From: Dehalococcoidia bacterium
GTDB lineage: Bacteria; Chloroflexota; Dehalococcoidia; Tepidiformales; Tepidiformaceae
DNA: 55,170 bases
Assembly (NCBI GenBank): GCA_020432045.1
Contig: JAGQHB010000017.1
Span: forward strand, 1 to 55,170
Direction: 5' to 3'
Shown here: piece by piece, positions 35,701 to 44,892 of the stretch
Numbering within the stretch: position 1 is the stretch's first letter
Layout of the letters: the number at the start of each line of letters is the position of its first letter
The notes under the pieces: model-generated
Told to the model about the DNA's origin: nothing
What the model saw: the letters and a program-made list of their open reading frames with translations, nothing else
The model's database searches: none
Program-made: the position numbers and the translations under genes

Positions 35701-36123
35701 CAGTCGCTCGCCGAAGGGATCGAGGCCCGCCTCCCCGATGTCATACGCTTCGTGCGCGGCGCCCTCCAATCGCCGGCGGTCCGGGCAGCGGTCGCCTCAG
35801 GGCGCTACTTCCGAGAGGTCTATGTCGGCGCCACCGTCGAGGGAGTCCTCGTCGAAGGCTTCATCGACCTCCTCTACGAGACCCCCGCGGGCCTGGTCAT
35901 AGTGGATTACAAGACCGACACGGTTGATACCGAAGCCGAGGTTGATGCTGCCATGCAACGCCACCGGCTCCAGGGCGCTGCCTATGCTGTCGCCCTCGCT
36001 GCATCCCAAACGCAGCCGGTCGCAGGCTGTATCTTCGTCTTCGTCCAGCCCCGGGTTGATCGGTCCATCCCAGATCTCGCCGCCGCAATCGCCGAGGTCA
36101 CCGCCGCCGCGAGTCGCCGTTAG
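32668..36123 (+). CDS. addA: AddA-like UvrD-type helicase-nuclease
   Basis: 1151 residues. Superfamily-1 motifs are complete: FVEAGAGSGKTREMVERI (Walker A), ITFTNDAAAQLREKV (Ia), LLIDEFQDTDPIQ (II), FVGDPKQSIYRFRRADVEVY (III), NLTQNFRS (IV), TIHASKGLEFPIVF (V) and LLYVAATRARDHLL (VI). The C-terminal nuclease domain contains LVEGFIDLLYE and LVIVDYKTD. It is the motor and one nuclease of an AddAB complex that unwinds and trims DNA ends for RecA loading. It is translated in overlap with addB. Its stop is 3 nt from the convergent hydrolase gene, with no hairpin. Confidence 0.93.
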   Translation: MSPRRQGSHVDKPLPVDQAARDEITTTLRETIFVEAGAGSGKTREMVERILALVDDGVPLSRIVAITFTNDAAAQLREKVRERLEKALLKARSTEDDAVAELRIQALGDIDAAPIHTIHGFARSILALHPLEAGLPPEISLRDDVAANVAFEERWRSFLEQLLHDGCGDPAVERALVVGTTLGLTPADLRNVASALQHDWDRACEATFASGSTPQVDITGLLRSVEDVLQLRLQIRPGGEDDKAYVASAAIEPVASSVLAVRQLQLAAPSREERLFADEEAIRVLRTIALPKIGNLGSPKNWPSPDHLASLRTAMKEVNTTAVEILAMLRAGCLPLLLTTLQQFVREYREDRIAQGTLEFNDLLLLSRDLLASDVAVRTRVAQRYHCLLIDEFQDTDPIQVEIAALVAAGASAQTPSATWFELPIPPGRLFFVGDPKQSIYRFRRADVEVYEQARTRFGEPPVGRTLNLTQNFRSVPSVIAWVNAVFADLLTEPPSPPEGVPVVQVPFASLIAYRHENSVSPVAVRLFGGPQPDSSADAIRASESSEIASTILRIESEAESGAWHVGTKDGPGRPPKLSDIAILVPARTVVPALEQALAAARIPARVESQSLLFDTQEARDMLAILGAIDDPTDEVALVAALRSPAFGCTDADLARFASARGRWDYRRPPPDDVDASHPVVLAFSVLNALHEQRWWLDPAALIDAVVRERRLLHMAFAGRRPRETWRRIRFIHEQARAFSAAGERSLRQFIRYATQQADENARMDSTLVDEEDDDAVRILTIHASKGLEFPIVFLAGLGASDNNNLSSLLWSKEGTPEVHLGSKDRGIFQTAGYDAALERDRTLERLERDRLLYVAATRARDHLLVSLHHKPPPKSADHSGRHVRGQCSAAECLFHITGRYPDLWAPLEPATAQERPSTGEPHPTPLGIADRDAFIASREELLRKMSRQPALAATAIAHAAQPAESTDEPVDDAAPWKKGRAGTSVGRAVHATLQSIDLETGHGLEAVAAAQSLAEGIEARLPDVIRFVRGALQSPAVRAAVASGRYFREVYVGATVEGVLVEGFIDLLYETPAGLVIVDYKTDTVDTEAEVDAAMQRHRLQGAAYAVALAASQTQPVAGCIFVFVQPRVDRSIPDLAAAIAEVTAAASRR

Positions 36124-36126
36124 ATC

Positions 36127-36912
36127 CTACCCCGCCAGGAACCCCTCCACCGCCTCCATGAACGCATCCTCGCACTCCACCATCGGAAGGTGCCCGGCGT
36201 CGTCGATCCGTGCGACCTTCGCATCCGGGATGAGCCGCGCAAATTCGTCCGCGTAGGCCACCGGCATGAGCCTGTCTTCCGTCCCATGCACGACCAGCGT
36301 CGGGGCTTCTACGTATCCCAGCCGGCCCCGCAGCCCCCGGTCAGGGATTGGCCACATGAACTTCGTCGCAACTGACAGGTTCTTGGACCGCTGAAGCGCA
36401 GCCGCCCCCGGGTTCGCCGGGTCAGCGACAAAGATCGATGGCTCTATGCCCGCCGCCTCCGGGTGCGCCCACTTCTTAGCCTTCAGCTCGGTTTCGTTGA
36501 GCACAAAGGGATCGGGCACCTGTGGGTCATCCATCCAGAGGCCATACGCGTCCACCAGCACCAGCCGCCGCGTCAGCTGGGGGTTGATCGCCGCGAACTC
36601 CGCCGCAAGCATTCCGCCAAGACTGTGACCGATCACGTCCAAGGCCCCCACCCCCCACGACGTCACCAGCTGCCTGTGGTGAAGTGCCATCCCCAGGATC
36701 CCGTCTATCAGTTCGAATCCGCTCGACTCCCCGTAACCTGGTAGCTCCGGCGCGAATACCCGGTGCCGCTCTGCCAACCGCTTCAGGAATGGAGCGTCGC
36801 CGGGGTGCCCTTCCAGCCCGTGCAAATACAGCAACGGGCTCCCGCTGCCCGCCGTCCAAACTCTCACAGAAAAACCACCGCTCACGTCTGTCCGCAACGT
36901 CACGTCCGCCAC
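36127..36912 (-). CDS. Alpha/beta hydrolase
   Basis: 261 residues, single-domain alpha/beta-hydrolase. The oxyanion-region motif is LLYLHGLEGH, the nucleophile elbow VIGHSLGGM (Ser), the acid LVVHGTEDRLMP (Asp) and the base IDDAGHLPMVE (His). The cap between them includes AYGLWMDDPQVPDPF. It cleaves an ester, lactone or C-C bond. It ends the transcription unit headed by the LLM oxidoreductase 5 nt upstream, so it may act on that enzyme's product. Confidence 0.9.
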   Translation of the reverse strand: MADVTLRTDVSGGFSVRVWTAGSGSPLLYLHGLEGHPGDAPFLKRLAERHRVFAPELPGYGESSGFELIDGILGMALHHRQLVTSWGVGALDVIGHSLGGMLAAEFAAINPQLTRRLVLVDAYGLWMDDPQVPDPFVLNETELKAKKWAHPEAAGIEPSIFVADPANPGAAALQRSKNLSVATKFMWPIPDRGLRGRLGYVEAPTLVVHGTEDRLMPVAYADEFARLIPDAKVARIDDAGHLPMVECEDAFMEAVEGFLAG

Positions 36913-36917
36913 CCTTC

Positions 36918-38171
36918 CTATCGGCCTACGCCGGCCGGCGTGGGGGCGTTTGCGGCAACGCGCTGCTGGCTCACTTGTGGGGTCCAGTGGTCTGGTTGGT
37001 CAGCCCACAGGTCGCGCAGGTACGGGATTACCTCACGGCCGAAGAGCTCAGTGTTCTTTGCCGCCGTCTCCTCCGGCAGGTTGCCCATGTGCAACGTCGG
37101 GATCAGCTGCCCGACCCGCAGCGAAGTCGCCAGTTCCCGAATCCGCTCGCGCACGCGTTTGGGAGTCCCCGCGATGATGAAGCCCTTTTCATCGTACTCC
37201 CAGAAGCTTAGCTCTCCCCGGGCCGCCTTCATCCGGTCCTCGTTCGTCAGCCTCCCGCCTCCGCGCGCCATCTGTGCCTGCAATGTTGCCTGCGTGTGGT
37301 ACCCCGGTGGCTGCACATAGGCGGGCGATGTCGGGTTGTGCGTGTAGAAATACCGCACCGCCTCGGCGTAGTCCTTCTCCGCCTGCTCCTCCGTCTCCGC
37401 AACGCAGCAGATCTGCGTGAACGCCATTCGGTTCGGATTCATGTCGCCGCCGCGCTTGTCCACGTACTCCCAGAATCCGTCCACGAGTGGTTTCGCTGAC
37501 CCCAGCCCCGAAAACGACAGGTGCCCGTAGCAGTAGTTTTCGTCGATCACCAGGTCCCACGTCTCGATGCTTCCACTCCCCGGGACCCAGACGGGCGGCC
37601 TCGGCTGCTGGACCGGCCGTGGCCAGACATTCACATATCGGAGCTTGTTGTACTTGCCGTTGTGCGCGAACGGTTCCTGTTCCTGCCACGAACGCAGGAT
37701 CAGATTTCGTGCCTCATGGAAACGCTCTCGCAGTTCCACCGGCGGCGTCCCATATGAAAACACCGAGTCCATCGGTGTCCCGAACACGAACCCCGCGATC
37801 AGCCTCCCACCCGAAAGACAATCCAGATACGCCATCTCCTCCGCCACGCGCGTCGGCGGGTTGTAGAGCGCGATGCTGTCGCCGATGACGAGGATCGCGG
37901 CATTCTCTGTTGTCCCTGCCAGGCTTGCCGCCAGCAGATTCGGAGATGGGCTCATCGCGAACGCAGTCTGGTGGTGTTCGTTCACCGCAAGTCCGTCGAA
38001 CCCTTCCCGGTCCGCCTGCTCCATCAGCCGCAGGAACATCCGGTACATCTCCCCAACCTTTGTGGGGTCCATCAAGCTCACAGGTGGGTCCACCCACGCG
38101 CTCTTGTGCTTCTGCGGAAAATCCGCCGGCAGGTGCGGGTAGGTGACTTCTGCGAACCAGTGGAACTTCAT
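36918..38171 (-). CDS. Luciferase-like (LLM) flavin-dependent monooxygenase
   Basis: 417 residues. Bacterial-luciferase fold pattern: MKFHWFAEVTYPHLP at strand 1, GFDGLAVNEHHQTAFAMSPSPNLLA, NPPTRVAEEMAYLDCLSGGRL and PPVWVPGSGS. The EHHQ segment and the LSGGR turn are characteristic of FMN- or F420-using LLM enzymes. A TAGAAT box at 38196-38201 lies 25-30 nt before the ATG and is a likely -10. It is the first gene of a unit with the alpha/beta hydrolase and shares a 145-nt divergent spacer, with a 16-bp palindrome, with the SDR gene. Confidence 0.9.
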   Translation of the reverse strand: MKFHWFAEVTYPHLPADFPQKHKSAWVDPPVSLMDPTKVGEMYRMFLRLMEQADREGFDGLAVNEHHQTAFAMSPSPNLLAASLAGTTENAAILVIGDSIALYNPPTRVAEEMAYLDCLSGGRLIAGFVFGTPMDSVFSYGTPPVELRERFHEARNLILRSWQEQEPFAHNGKYNKLRYVNVWPRPVQQPRPPVWVPGSGSIETWDLVIDENYCYGHLSFSGLGSAKPLVDGFWEYVDKRGGDMNPNRMAFTQICCVAETEEQAEKDYAEAVRYFYTHNPTSPAYVQPPGYHTQATLQAQMARGGGRLTNEDRMKAARGELSFWEYDEKGFIIAGTPKRVRERIRELATSLRVGQLIPTLHMGNLPEETAAKNTELFGREVIPYLRDLWADQPDHWTPQVSQQRVAANAPTPAGVGR

Positions 38172-38230
38172 CGGCGTACCTCCGTGGCCCGGCCGATTCT
38201 ACGCGTGTGGAGAGGTCGTGCGACGCCCCT

Positions 38231-38246
38231 GAACCAGCGCTGGTTC
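38231..38246. promoter_or_regulatory. 16-bp perfect palindrome in a divergent promoter region
   Basis: GAACCAGCGCTGGTTC reads the same on both strands with no spacer. It lies between the LLM-hydrolase unit and the SDR gene, about 40-57 nt upstream of the predicted LLM start point. This is the size and position of an operator for a dimeric (for example TetR-type) repressor. The regulator is not encoded nearby. Confidence 0.55.
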
Positions 38247-38316
38247 GCGCCCCGAGCCGCTGTGCCTAGAAACCGGTAGGATGCACCCGCACTCTTAAAA
38301 GGAATGGTGGTACCAA

Positions 38317-39240
38317 ATGGCAGTTCGTCTTGATGGGCAGGTAGCCCTGGTCACCGGCGCTGGCCGCGGTCTTGGCCGCGCCTACGCGATGGACCTCGCA
38401 AAGCATGGTGCGAAGGTCATTGTCAACGACTTCGGGGGCAGCGTTTCTGGTGAAGGAAGCGACGATACCCCCGCCCAGCAGGTCGTCAACGAAATCAAGG
38501 CAGCCGGCGGCGATGCCGTCGCCAACGCCGGCGATGTCGGCAGCTACGAAGACTGCTTCAACATGGTCAAGCAGGCGATCGATACCTACGGCCGCCTCGA
38601 CGCCATCGTTGCCAACGCCGGCATCCTTCGCGATGTCACCATCCATAACATGTCCGAACAGGACTGGGACCTCGTCATCCGCGTGCACCTCAAGCAGTGC
38701 TACAACCTGCTGCGCCATGCGTGGCCGGTCTTCCGCCAGCAGGCATACGGTCGCGTTGTCATGGCTACCTCGACCTCCGGTCTTATCGGTAACTTCGGCC
38801 AGGCCAACTACGGTGCCGCAAAGTCCGCCATGTACGGCCTTATGAATGTCGCCAAGCTCGAAGGCGAGAAGTACAACGTCATGGTCAACCTCATCTCCCC
38901 TGGCGCCGCCACCCGCATGACCAACAACCTCCCCGGTCAGACCAACACCGACCAGGCCGAGCGCGACATCGTCATGGCCCCGGATCACGTCGCCCCCGCC
39001 GTCACCTACATGTGCTCCCCGCAATGCCTCGAAAGCGGTGTCGCTATTGAAGCCAGCGGTGGCCGCTACGGCCGCATTGCCTTCGTCCGCAACGAGGGCG
39101 TCACCTACGACCCGCACGGGTTCAAGGACGCTGACTGGGTCCAGGCCAACTGGTCCAAGATCACCGATATCTCCGCCGCCAAGGCCCCGTGGTCCTTCCG
39201 CGAGACCCGCGACGAGCACTACGCAGCTAAGAAGGCCTAG
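38317..39240 (+). CDS. Short-chain dehydrogenase of the 3-hydroxyacyl-CoA (HSD17B4-like) type
   Basis: 307 residues. VALVTGAGRGLGRAYAMDLAKHGAKVIVNDFGG is the extended Rossmann start typical of the multifunctional-enzyme-2 SDR group; NAGILRD, the catalytic Ser in MATSTSGLIG and NYGAAKSAMYGL (Tyr/Lys) follow. A C-terminal extension of about 60 residues lies beyond the core. This group handles 3-hydroxyacyl-CoA or steroid-like substrates with NAD. AAAGGAA and GGTGG precede the ATG. A strong hairpin terminator ends the gene, so it is a single-gene unit. Confidence 0.9.
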   Translation: MAVRLDGQVALVTGAGRGLGRAYAMDLAKHGAKVIVNDFGGSVSGEGSDDTPAQQVVNEIKAAGGDAVANAGDVGSYEDCFNMVKQAIDTYGRLDAIVANAGILRDVTIHNMSEQDWDLVIRVHLKQCYNLLRHAWPVFRQQAYGRVVMATSTSGLIGNFGQANYGAAKSAMYGLMNVAKLEGEKYNVMVNLISPGAATRMTNNLPGQTNTDQAERDIVMAPDHVAPAVTYMCSPQCLESGVAIEASGGRYGRIAFVRNEGVTYDPHGFKDADWVQANWSKITDISAAKAPWSFRETRDEHYAAKKA

Positions 39241-39266
39241 TCTTCGGCTCCGTCCGAATGCGTTTC

Positions 39267-39308
39267 GCCCGCTGCCTCGCCCGGATCCACTCCGGCGAGG
39301 CAGCGGGC
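39267..39308 (+). terminator. Intrinsic terminator after the SDR gene
   Basis: A perfect 15-bp GC-rich stem (39267-39281 with 39294-39308) with a 12-nt loop is followed by CTTTTCG. It lies between the SDR stop and the convergent oxidoreductase stop. Confidence 0.8.
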
Positions 39309-39318
39309 CTTTTCGCGT

Positions 39319-40752
39319 CTATGTACTCGCTTGCCTCAGCCGCCCGATCGCCGATCGCGCCGCGTAGTACCCGCAGAGTCCGTGGACACCGCCGCCCGGC
39401 GGTGTCGAAGATGAACAGATGAAGAGCCGCGGGTTGGGTGTCGAATAAGGGTCGCGGCGCGCCACCGGCCGTGCAAATAATTGCCTCAGGTCCTGGATTC
39501 CGCCGTTGATGTCCCCGCCCACGTAGTTGGCGTTGTAGCGCTCCATCTCCGTCGCAGTACGAGCCGTCTGCGTCAGCACAACGTCCCTGAACCCCGGCGC
39601 AAACCGCTCGATCTGCGCCGTGACTGCTCCAGTCATGTCTTTGGTCGAGCCGTTAGGCACGTGGCAGTACGCCCACGCGGTGTGCTTCCCCGCGGGTGCC
39701 CGTGAATCGTCGAAAAGACTGGGTTGCGCGAGCAGAACGAACGGCCTCTCCGCCGTTCGTCCGGCCATCGCCTCCCTCCCCGAAAATGCGATCTCGTCGA
39801 GCGTCCCGCCAAGGTGCACCGTCCCCGCCGCCTGGCACGCATCCGCCACCCACGGGACCGGCGCCCCAAGCGCGAAGTCCATCTTGAATACGCCCATCCC
39901 GTACCGGTACCGGCCGAGTGCGGCACGGTACCTCGCCGGCAACGCCTCGCCCGCGATCTCCGACACCTGGCGTGGCGTCAGGTCGAACAGCACCACCCGC
40001 GCTGGTGGAATATCCGCCAATGTTCGTAGCTTGCGGCCCGTCTCTACCTGCCCCCCGATTGCTTCGAGGTACGCCGCAAGCCCGTCCGCAAGTCCCTGGC
40101 TCCCGCCTCGCACGAACGGCCAGCCCACTCGTTGTGCCGTCATCCCCAGGACGAGCCCGGCGGCAGCTGATCCCCTCGTCTCCAGCGGCAACATCGAGTG
40201 CGCCGCGAGGCCCGCAAAGACCGCCCTCGCCTGCTCAGTAGCAAACCGTGCCTCCGCCAGGCCCTTCGCTGGCCGGATCGCTCCCAATCCAAAGCGCGCC
40301 ATCGCCAGCGGATGCCGCGGGATCCGTAACGGACCCAGCGCGCCATCGATCAGCTGCTCGAAATACCGGTCGAGCGGTGCGTAGAGCTTCCGCCACGCGG
40401 CTCCATCACGCCCCAGTTTGCTCGTGGTTGCCGCGATACCGCGGGACACGGCAACAGCCGTCCCGTCATCGAACGGATGAGCAACCGCGACCTCTGGCTG
40501 CACGAACTCGACACCGTACTCCTGTAACGGCAGGCCCCTGAATGCGGACCCGGCAATTGCGAGCGGAAACGCGGTCGCACATATGTCATGCACGAAACCC
40601 GGTAGCGTTAGTTCTGCTGAGCGGCAGCCTCCACCCGGCGTCTCCTTCGCCTCCAGCACCAGTACAGAAAATCCCGCCCGCGCTATCTGGATCGCGGCCG
40701 ACAGCCCGTTCGGCCCAGATCCCACCACGACCGCGTCGAGCTTCGACGTCAA
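39319..40752 (-). CDS. CrtI-like NAD(P)/FAD-dependent oxidoreductase
   Basis: 477 residues. The N-terminal dinucleotide motif is VVVGSGPNGLSAAIQIARAG with the glutamate ending strand 2 in VLVLEAKETPGGGCRS. The C-terminal FAD motif is LFICSSSTPPGGGVHGLCGYYAA, as in the phytoene-desaturase/carotenoid-isomerase superfamily. Many bacterial members have unknown substrates. The gene starts 18 nt after the VTT-domain gene, so it may be the last gene of a leuA-VTT-oxidoreductase transcription unit. Confidence 0.87.
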   Translation of the reverse strand: MTSKLDAVVVGSGPNGLSAAIQIARAGFSVLVLEAKETPGGGCRSAELTLPGFVHDICATAFPLAIAGSAFRGLPLQEYGVEFVQPEVAVAHPFDDGTAVAVSRGIAATTSKLGRDGAAWRKLYAPLDRYFEQLIDGALGPLRIPRHPLAMARFGLGAIRPAKGLAEARFATEQARAVFAGLAAHSMLPLETRGSAAAGLVLGMTAQRVGWPFVRGGSQGLADGLAAYLEAIGGQVETGRKLRTLADIPPARVVLFDLTPRQVSEIAGEALPARYRAALGRYRYGMGVFKMDFALGAPVPWVADACQAAGTVHLGGTLDEIAFSGREAMAGRTAERPFVLLAQPSLFDDSRAPAGKHTAWAYCHVPNGSTKDMTGAVTAQIERFAPGFRDVVLTQTARTATEMERYNANYVGGDINGGIQDLRQLFARPVARRDPYSTPNPRLFICSSSTPPGGGVHGLCGYYAARSAIGRLRQAST

Positions 40753-40770
40753 CCGGATTTCACCGCAACC

Positions 40771-41673
40771 CTACTGCGCCTCGCCGAGAAGCTTCCGCAG
40801 CGCCTCTCCTGGTGGCCCAAACTCATCCTTGAAATGGCGATAGAAAAGGACCATCAGGACTCCGACCGCGACAACCACGAGCCCCCCGGTGACCGCCAGC
40901 GCCTCCCAGCTTTTTCCGAACGAATCTCCGAACCCCACCACCACGGTCGTCGGCAAGATCGATCCCACGAACACCAATGTCACGAACAGCCGGAACGACA
41001 TCGTTGTCAGTCCCGCCGCGTACGCAGCGAAGTCAAACGATACCGGCATGATCCGCCACCAGAATACGAGCTGCGGCCCCATCCGCTCCGCCAGCCGGTC
41101 CACGTGCGCTGCCCCTTCCTCGCCAATCAGCCGTGGGATTAGTCGCCGTCCATACTTCCGTGAAAGCCAGAAGATGATGACCGAACCGAGCAGCTGCCCG
41201 ATCACCGCATACACAACCCCCAGGGCCGTGCCCCACGCGATCCCCGCCGCGATCATGAACGGCGGATTCGGGATTGGCGCGATCACCATCGCCACAGCCA
41301 GGATCGTGATCAGGAGAATCGGTCCCCAGAACCCGAGGTCGCGAATCCACTCCCGGATGTCCGCCACATCCAGGTCGCCCGTCAGGAACTCGATGAGGAT
41401 CAGCACCGTCGCGCCCAGCAGCGCCAGTGCGCTGATCACGCGCCGCCTCACCCGCGGGTTTGATAACAGCGGCTTTGGACGCCCGTCACTGCTGGTAGGG
41501 GACACGGCAGGTGGCGTGGGCCGCAACAGGTCGCCAAGCTCGCCCCACACAAAGTACGCGGAGATAACCCCGAGGCCCGCGGCCACCGATCTCGAATGCG
41601 CGAACGTCGCCACGGCGGCGGCCACGCCAATTCCAACGATGACCGCCAGCACCAGGATTAGTTTCTCGCGCAT
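40771..41673 (-). CDS. TVP38/TMEM64 (VTT/DedA-like) membrane protein
   Basis: 300 residues. Two N-terminal hydrophobic segments are followed by a cytoplasmic Pro/Ser-rich loop (about 50-75) and then the VTT core: VIAPIPNPPFMIAAGIAWG, GQLLGSVIIFWLSRKYGRR, RIMPVSFDFAAYAAGLTTM and a GSILPTTVVVGFGDSFG end. VTT proteins are thought to move or scramble lipids or lipid carriers across the inner membrane. It is encoded 45 nt downstream of leuA on the same strand; a functional link to leucine synthesis is not evident. Confidence 0.85.
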   Translation of the reverse strand: MREKLILVLAVIVGIGVAAAVATFAHSRSVAAGLGVISAYFVWGELGDLLRPTPPAVSPTSSDGRPKPLLSNPRVRRRVISALALLGATVLILIEFLTGDLDVADIREWIRDLGFWGPILLITILAVAMVIAPIPNPPFMIAAGIAWGTALGVVYAVIGQLLGSVIIFWLSRKYGRRLIPRLIGEEGAAHVDRLAERMGPQLVFWWRIMPVSFDFAAYAAGLTTMSFRLFVTLVFVGSILPTTVVVGFGDSFGKSWEALAVTGGLVVVAVGVLMVLFYRHFKDEFGPPGEALRKLLGEAQ

Positions 41674-41718
41674 ACATCACCATGCTACCGTCGGACCGCT
41701 TCCAGACGACGATCCGGG

Positions 41719-43536
<1,818 letters not shown>

Positions 43537-43537
<1 letters not shown>

Positions 43538-43578
43538 CAGGTAAGAAGGAGAATGCCGGAGACAACTACAGAAGTCAC
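43537..43578 (-). CDS. leuA leader peptide with Val3-Ile-Leu3 control codons
   Basis: A 13-codon ORF, GTG start, encodes MTSVVVSGILLLT followed by TGA. Seven of its thirteen residues are branched-chain (GTA GTT GTC, ATT, CTC CTT CTT), and the three Leu codons lie two codons before the stop. It sits between a promoter-like sequence and the terminator hairpin. A ribosome stalled on the Leu codons would cover the first arm of the following hairpin. There is no ribosome-binding site; the predicted transcript begins at or next to the GTG, so translation would be leaderless. Confidence 0.72.
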
Positions 43579-43584
43579 TGTTCG

Positions 43585-43612
43585 AGAATACGGGATTATC
43601 GTTACACGTCAA
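43585..43612 (-). promoter_or_regulatory. Promoter of the leuA leader transcript
   Basis: On the minus strand TTGACG (43612-43607) and TATTCT (43590-43585) are 16 nt apart. Six bases (CGAACA) separate the -10 from the leader GTG, placing the start point at or within a base or two of that codon. Confidence 0.55.
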
Positions 43613-43705
43613 GCGGCATCCCGTTCGTGCTGGCCCATCCCCTCGCCAGCACCTACCGTTCTCCGCCCGGCCAATTCGTCGGTGTGCTGTGCGAGGAGAT
43701 GCAAC

Positions 43706-44281
43706 GTGGAACTACAGGACTTCGTCGATTCGATCCGAAACCGCGTCCGTGCAATGAATACGCTTTGGGAGCGCGCCATCAGCGACGTCACTCTCGATCA
43801 GATGAACCACCATGAGCGTGCTGGCGTCCTCCCGCTCGCGTTCAGTTTCTCGCACTACATCCGTGCTCAGGACCAGTCCATTAGCGGCCCGTTCCTCCGC
43901 GAAGGTCCGCTTTGGGCCAGCGGCAGCTGGGCCTCCAAGATCGGAGTGACAGTCGACACCATGGGACGCGAGGAGACTGTCGAACAGATGCAGCACCTCC
44001 GTTTCGCCGACCTCGAAGCGTGGAAGGCCTACCAGGCGGCCGTCCTCGCTCGCACTGCGGCCGTACTCGAAACGCTCACCGCTGAGGTATTGGGTGAAGT
44101 CCTCATCCCCAGGCTCCCCCCGAACGCCCAGCAGATCTTCTGCGCCATCGTCATCGGCCCCGATGCCCCGGTCCGCAAGCTCGAAGTCCTCGAGTGCTTC
44201 ATTTATCAGCACGGTCTCCGCCACATGGGCGAAGTCGAGCACGGCCGCGCTCTCGTCGGCCTCCAGGGCATGACCAGTTAG
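43706..44281 (+). CDS. DinB-family four-helix-bundle protein
   Basis: 191 residues from the GTG at 43706, which has GAGGAG 6 nt ahead; longer in-frame starts would run into the divergent leuA leader. Metal-ligand positions of DinB-like proteins are visible as LAFSFSHYIRAQDQSI (first His) and FIYQHGLRHMGEVEHGRALVG (His-x3-His). Family members are metal-dependent thiol (bacillithiol/mycothiol) transferases, isomerases or stress proteins. It lies 58 nt before a second DinB-family gene that is only distantly similar. Confidence 0.75.
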   Translation: MELQDFVDSIRNRVRAMNTLWERAISDVTLDQMNHHERAGVLPLAFSFSHYIRAQDQSISGPFLREGPLWASGSWASKIGVTVDTMGREETVEQMQHLRFADLEAWKAYQAAVLARTAAVLETLTAEVLGEVLIPRLPPNAQQIFCAIVIGPDAPVRKLEVLECFIYQHGLRHMGEVEHGRALVGLQGMTS

Positions 44282-44339
44282 CCACGCGGCCATCTGCCGA
44301 GCACCGTACGATGTGCTCACAAACGCAACGGAGCTTCAA

Positions 44340-44873
44340 ATGGCCACCTCCTCATCCATGGCAGTATTCCTGGCGAAGTACACAGACCGCCTTCTCAACA
44401 CCACGGCCCGCGCCATCGAGGACCTCTCCCTTGGTGAACTCCACTTCCGTGCTCACGCGGAAATGAACTCGATCGGATTCGAGGCCTGGCATATCGCCCG
44501 AACCGCCGACAACCTCGTCCACTTCGCCTTCGAGCGCCAGCAACCTGTCTGGTTGCAGCAGGGACTCGACAAGGCCTGGAACCTCCCCAAGGCGGACCAG
44601 GGCACTGGCATGGAGGGCGCCACGGCTCACGAACTCCGCTTTCCGGAAGCCACGCTCCTTGCCCGCTACGCGCGCGACGTCGCCGCCGCCATCGTCCCAC
44701 GCATTGAAGCCATGACGGACGAGTACCTCGCCACGACCACCACCATCCGCCCGCAGGGAGAAATGGCCCGCCTCGATATCATCGCCCAGGTCGTCGTTAT
44801 CCACGGCAATAACCACCTCGGCCAGGTCAACCTTTCCCGCACGCTCCAGGGCAAATCGGGCCTCGGCTTCTAG
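44340..44873 (+). CDS. DinB-family four-helix-bundle protein
   Basis: 177 residues from the ATG at 44340, with GGAG seven nt upstream. The likely metal-binding histidines are in FEAWHIARTADNLVHF and VVVIHGNNHLGQVNLSR, the usual DinB/DUF664-like arrangement. It is followed 19 nt later by the LLM oxidoreductase gene, so both are probably on one transcript. A role in thiol-dependent detoxification or in processing the oxidoreductase product is only an inference. Confidence 0.8.
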   Translation: MATSSSMAVFLAKYTDRLLNTTARAIEDLSLGELHFRAHAEMNSIGFEAWHIARTADNLVHFAFERQQPVWLQQGLDKAWNLPKADQGTGMEGATAHELRFPEATLLARYARDVAAAIVPRIEAMTDEYLATTTTIRPQGEMARLDIIAQVVVIHGNNHLGQVNLSRTLQGKSGLGF

Positions 44874-44892
44874 CCGCAAGCACACCCGCCGC

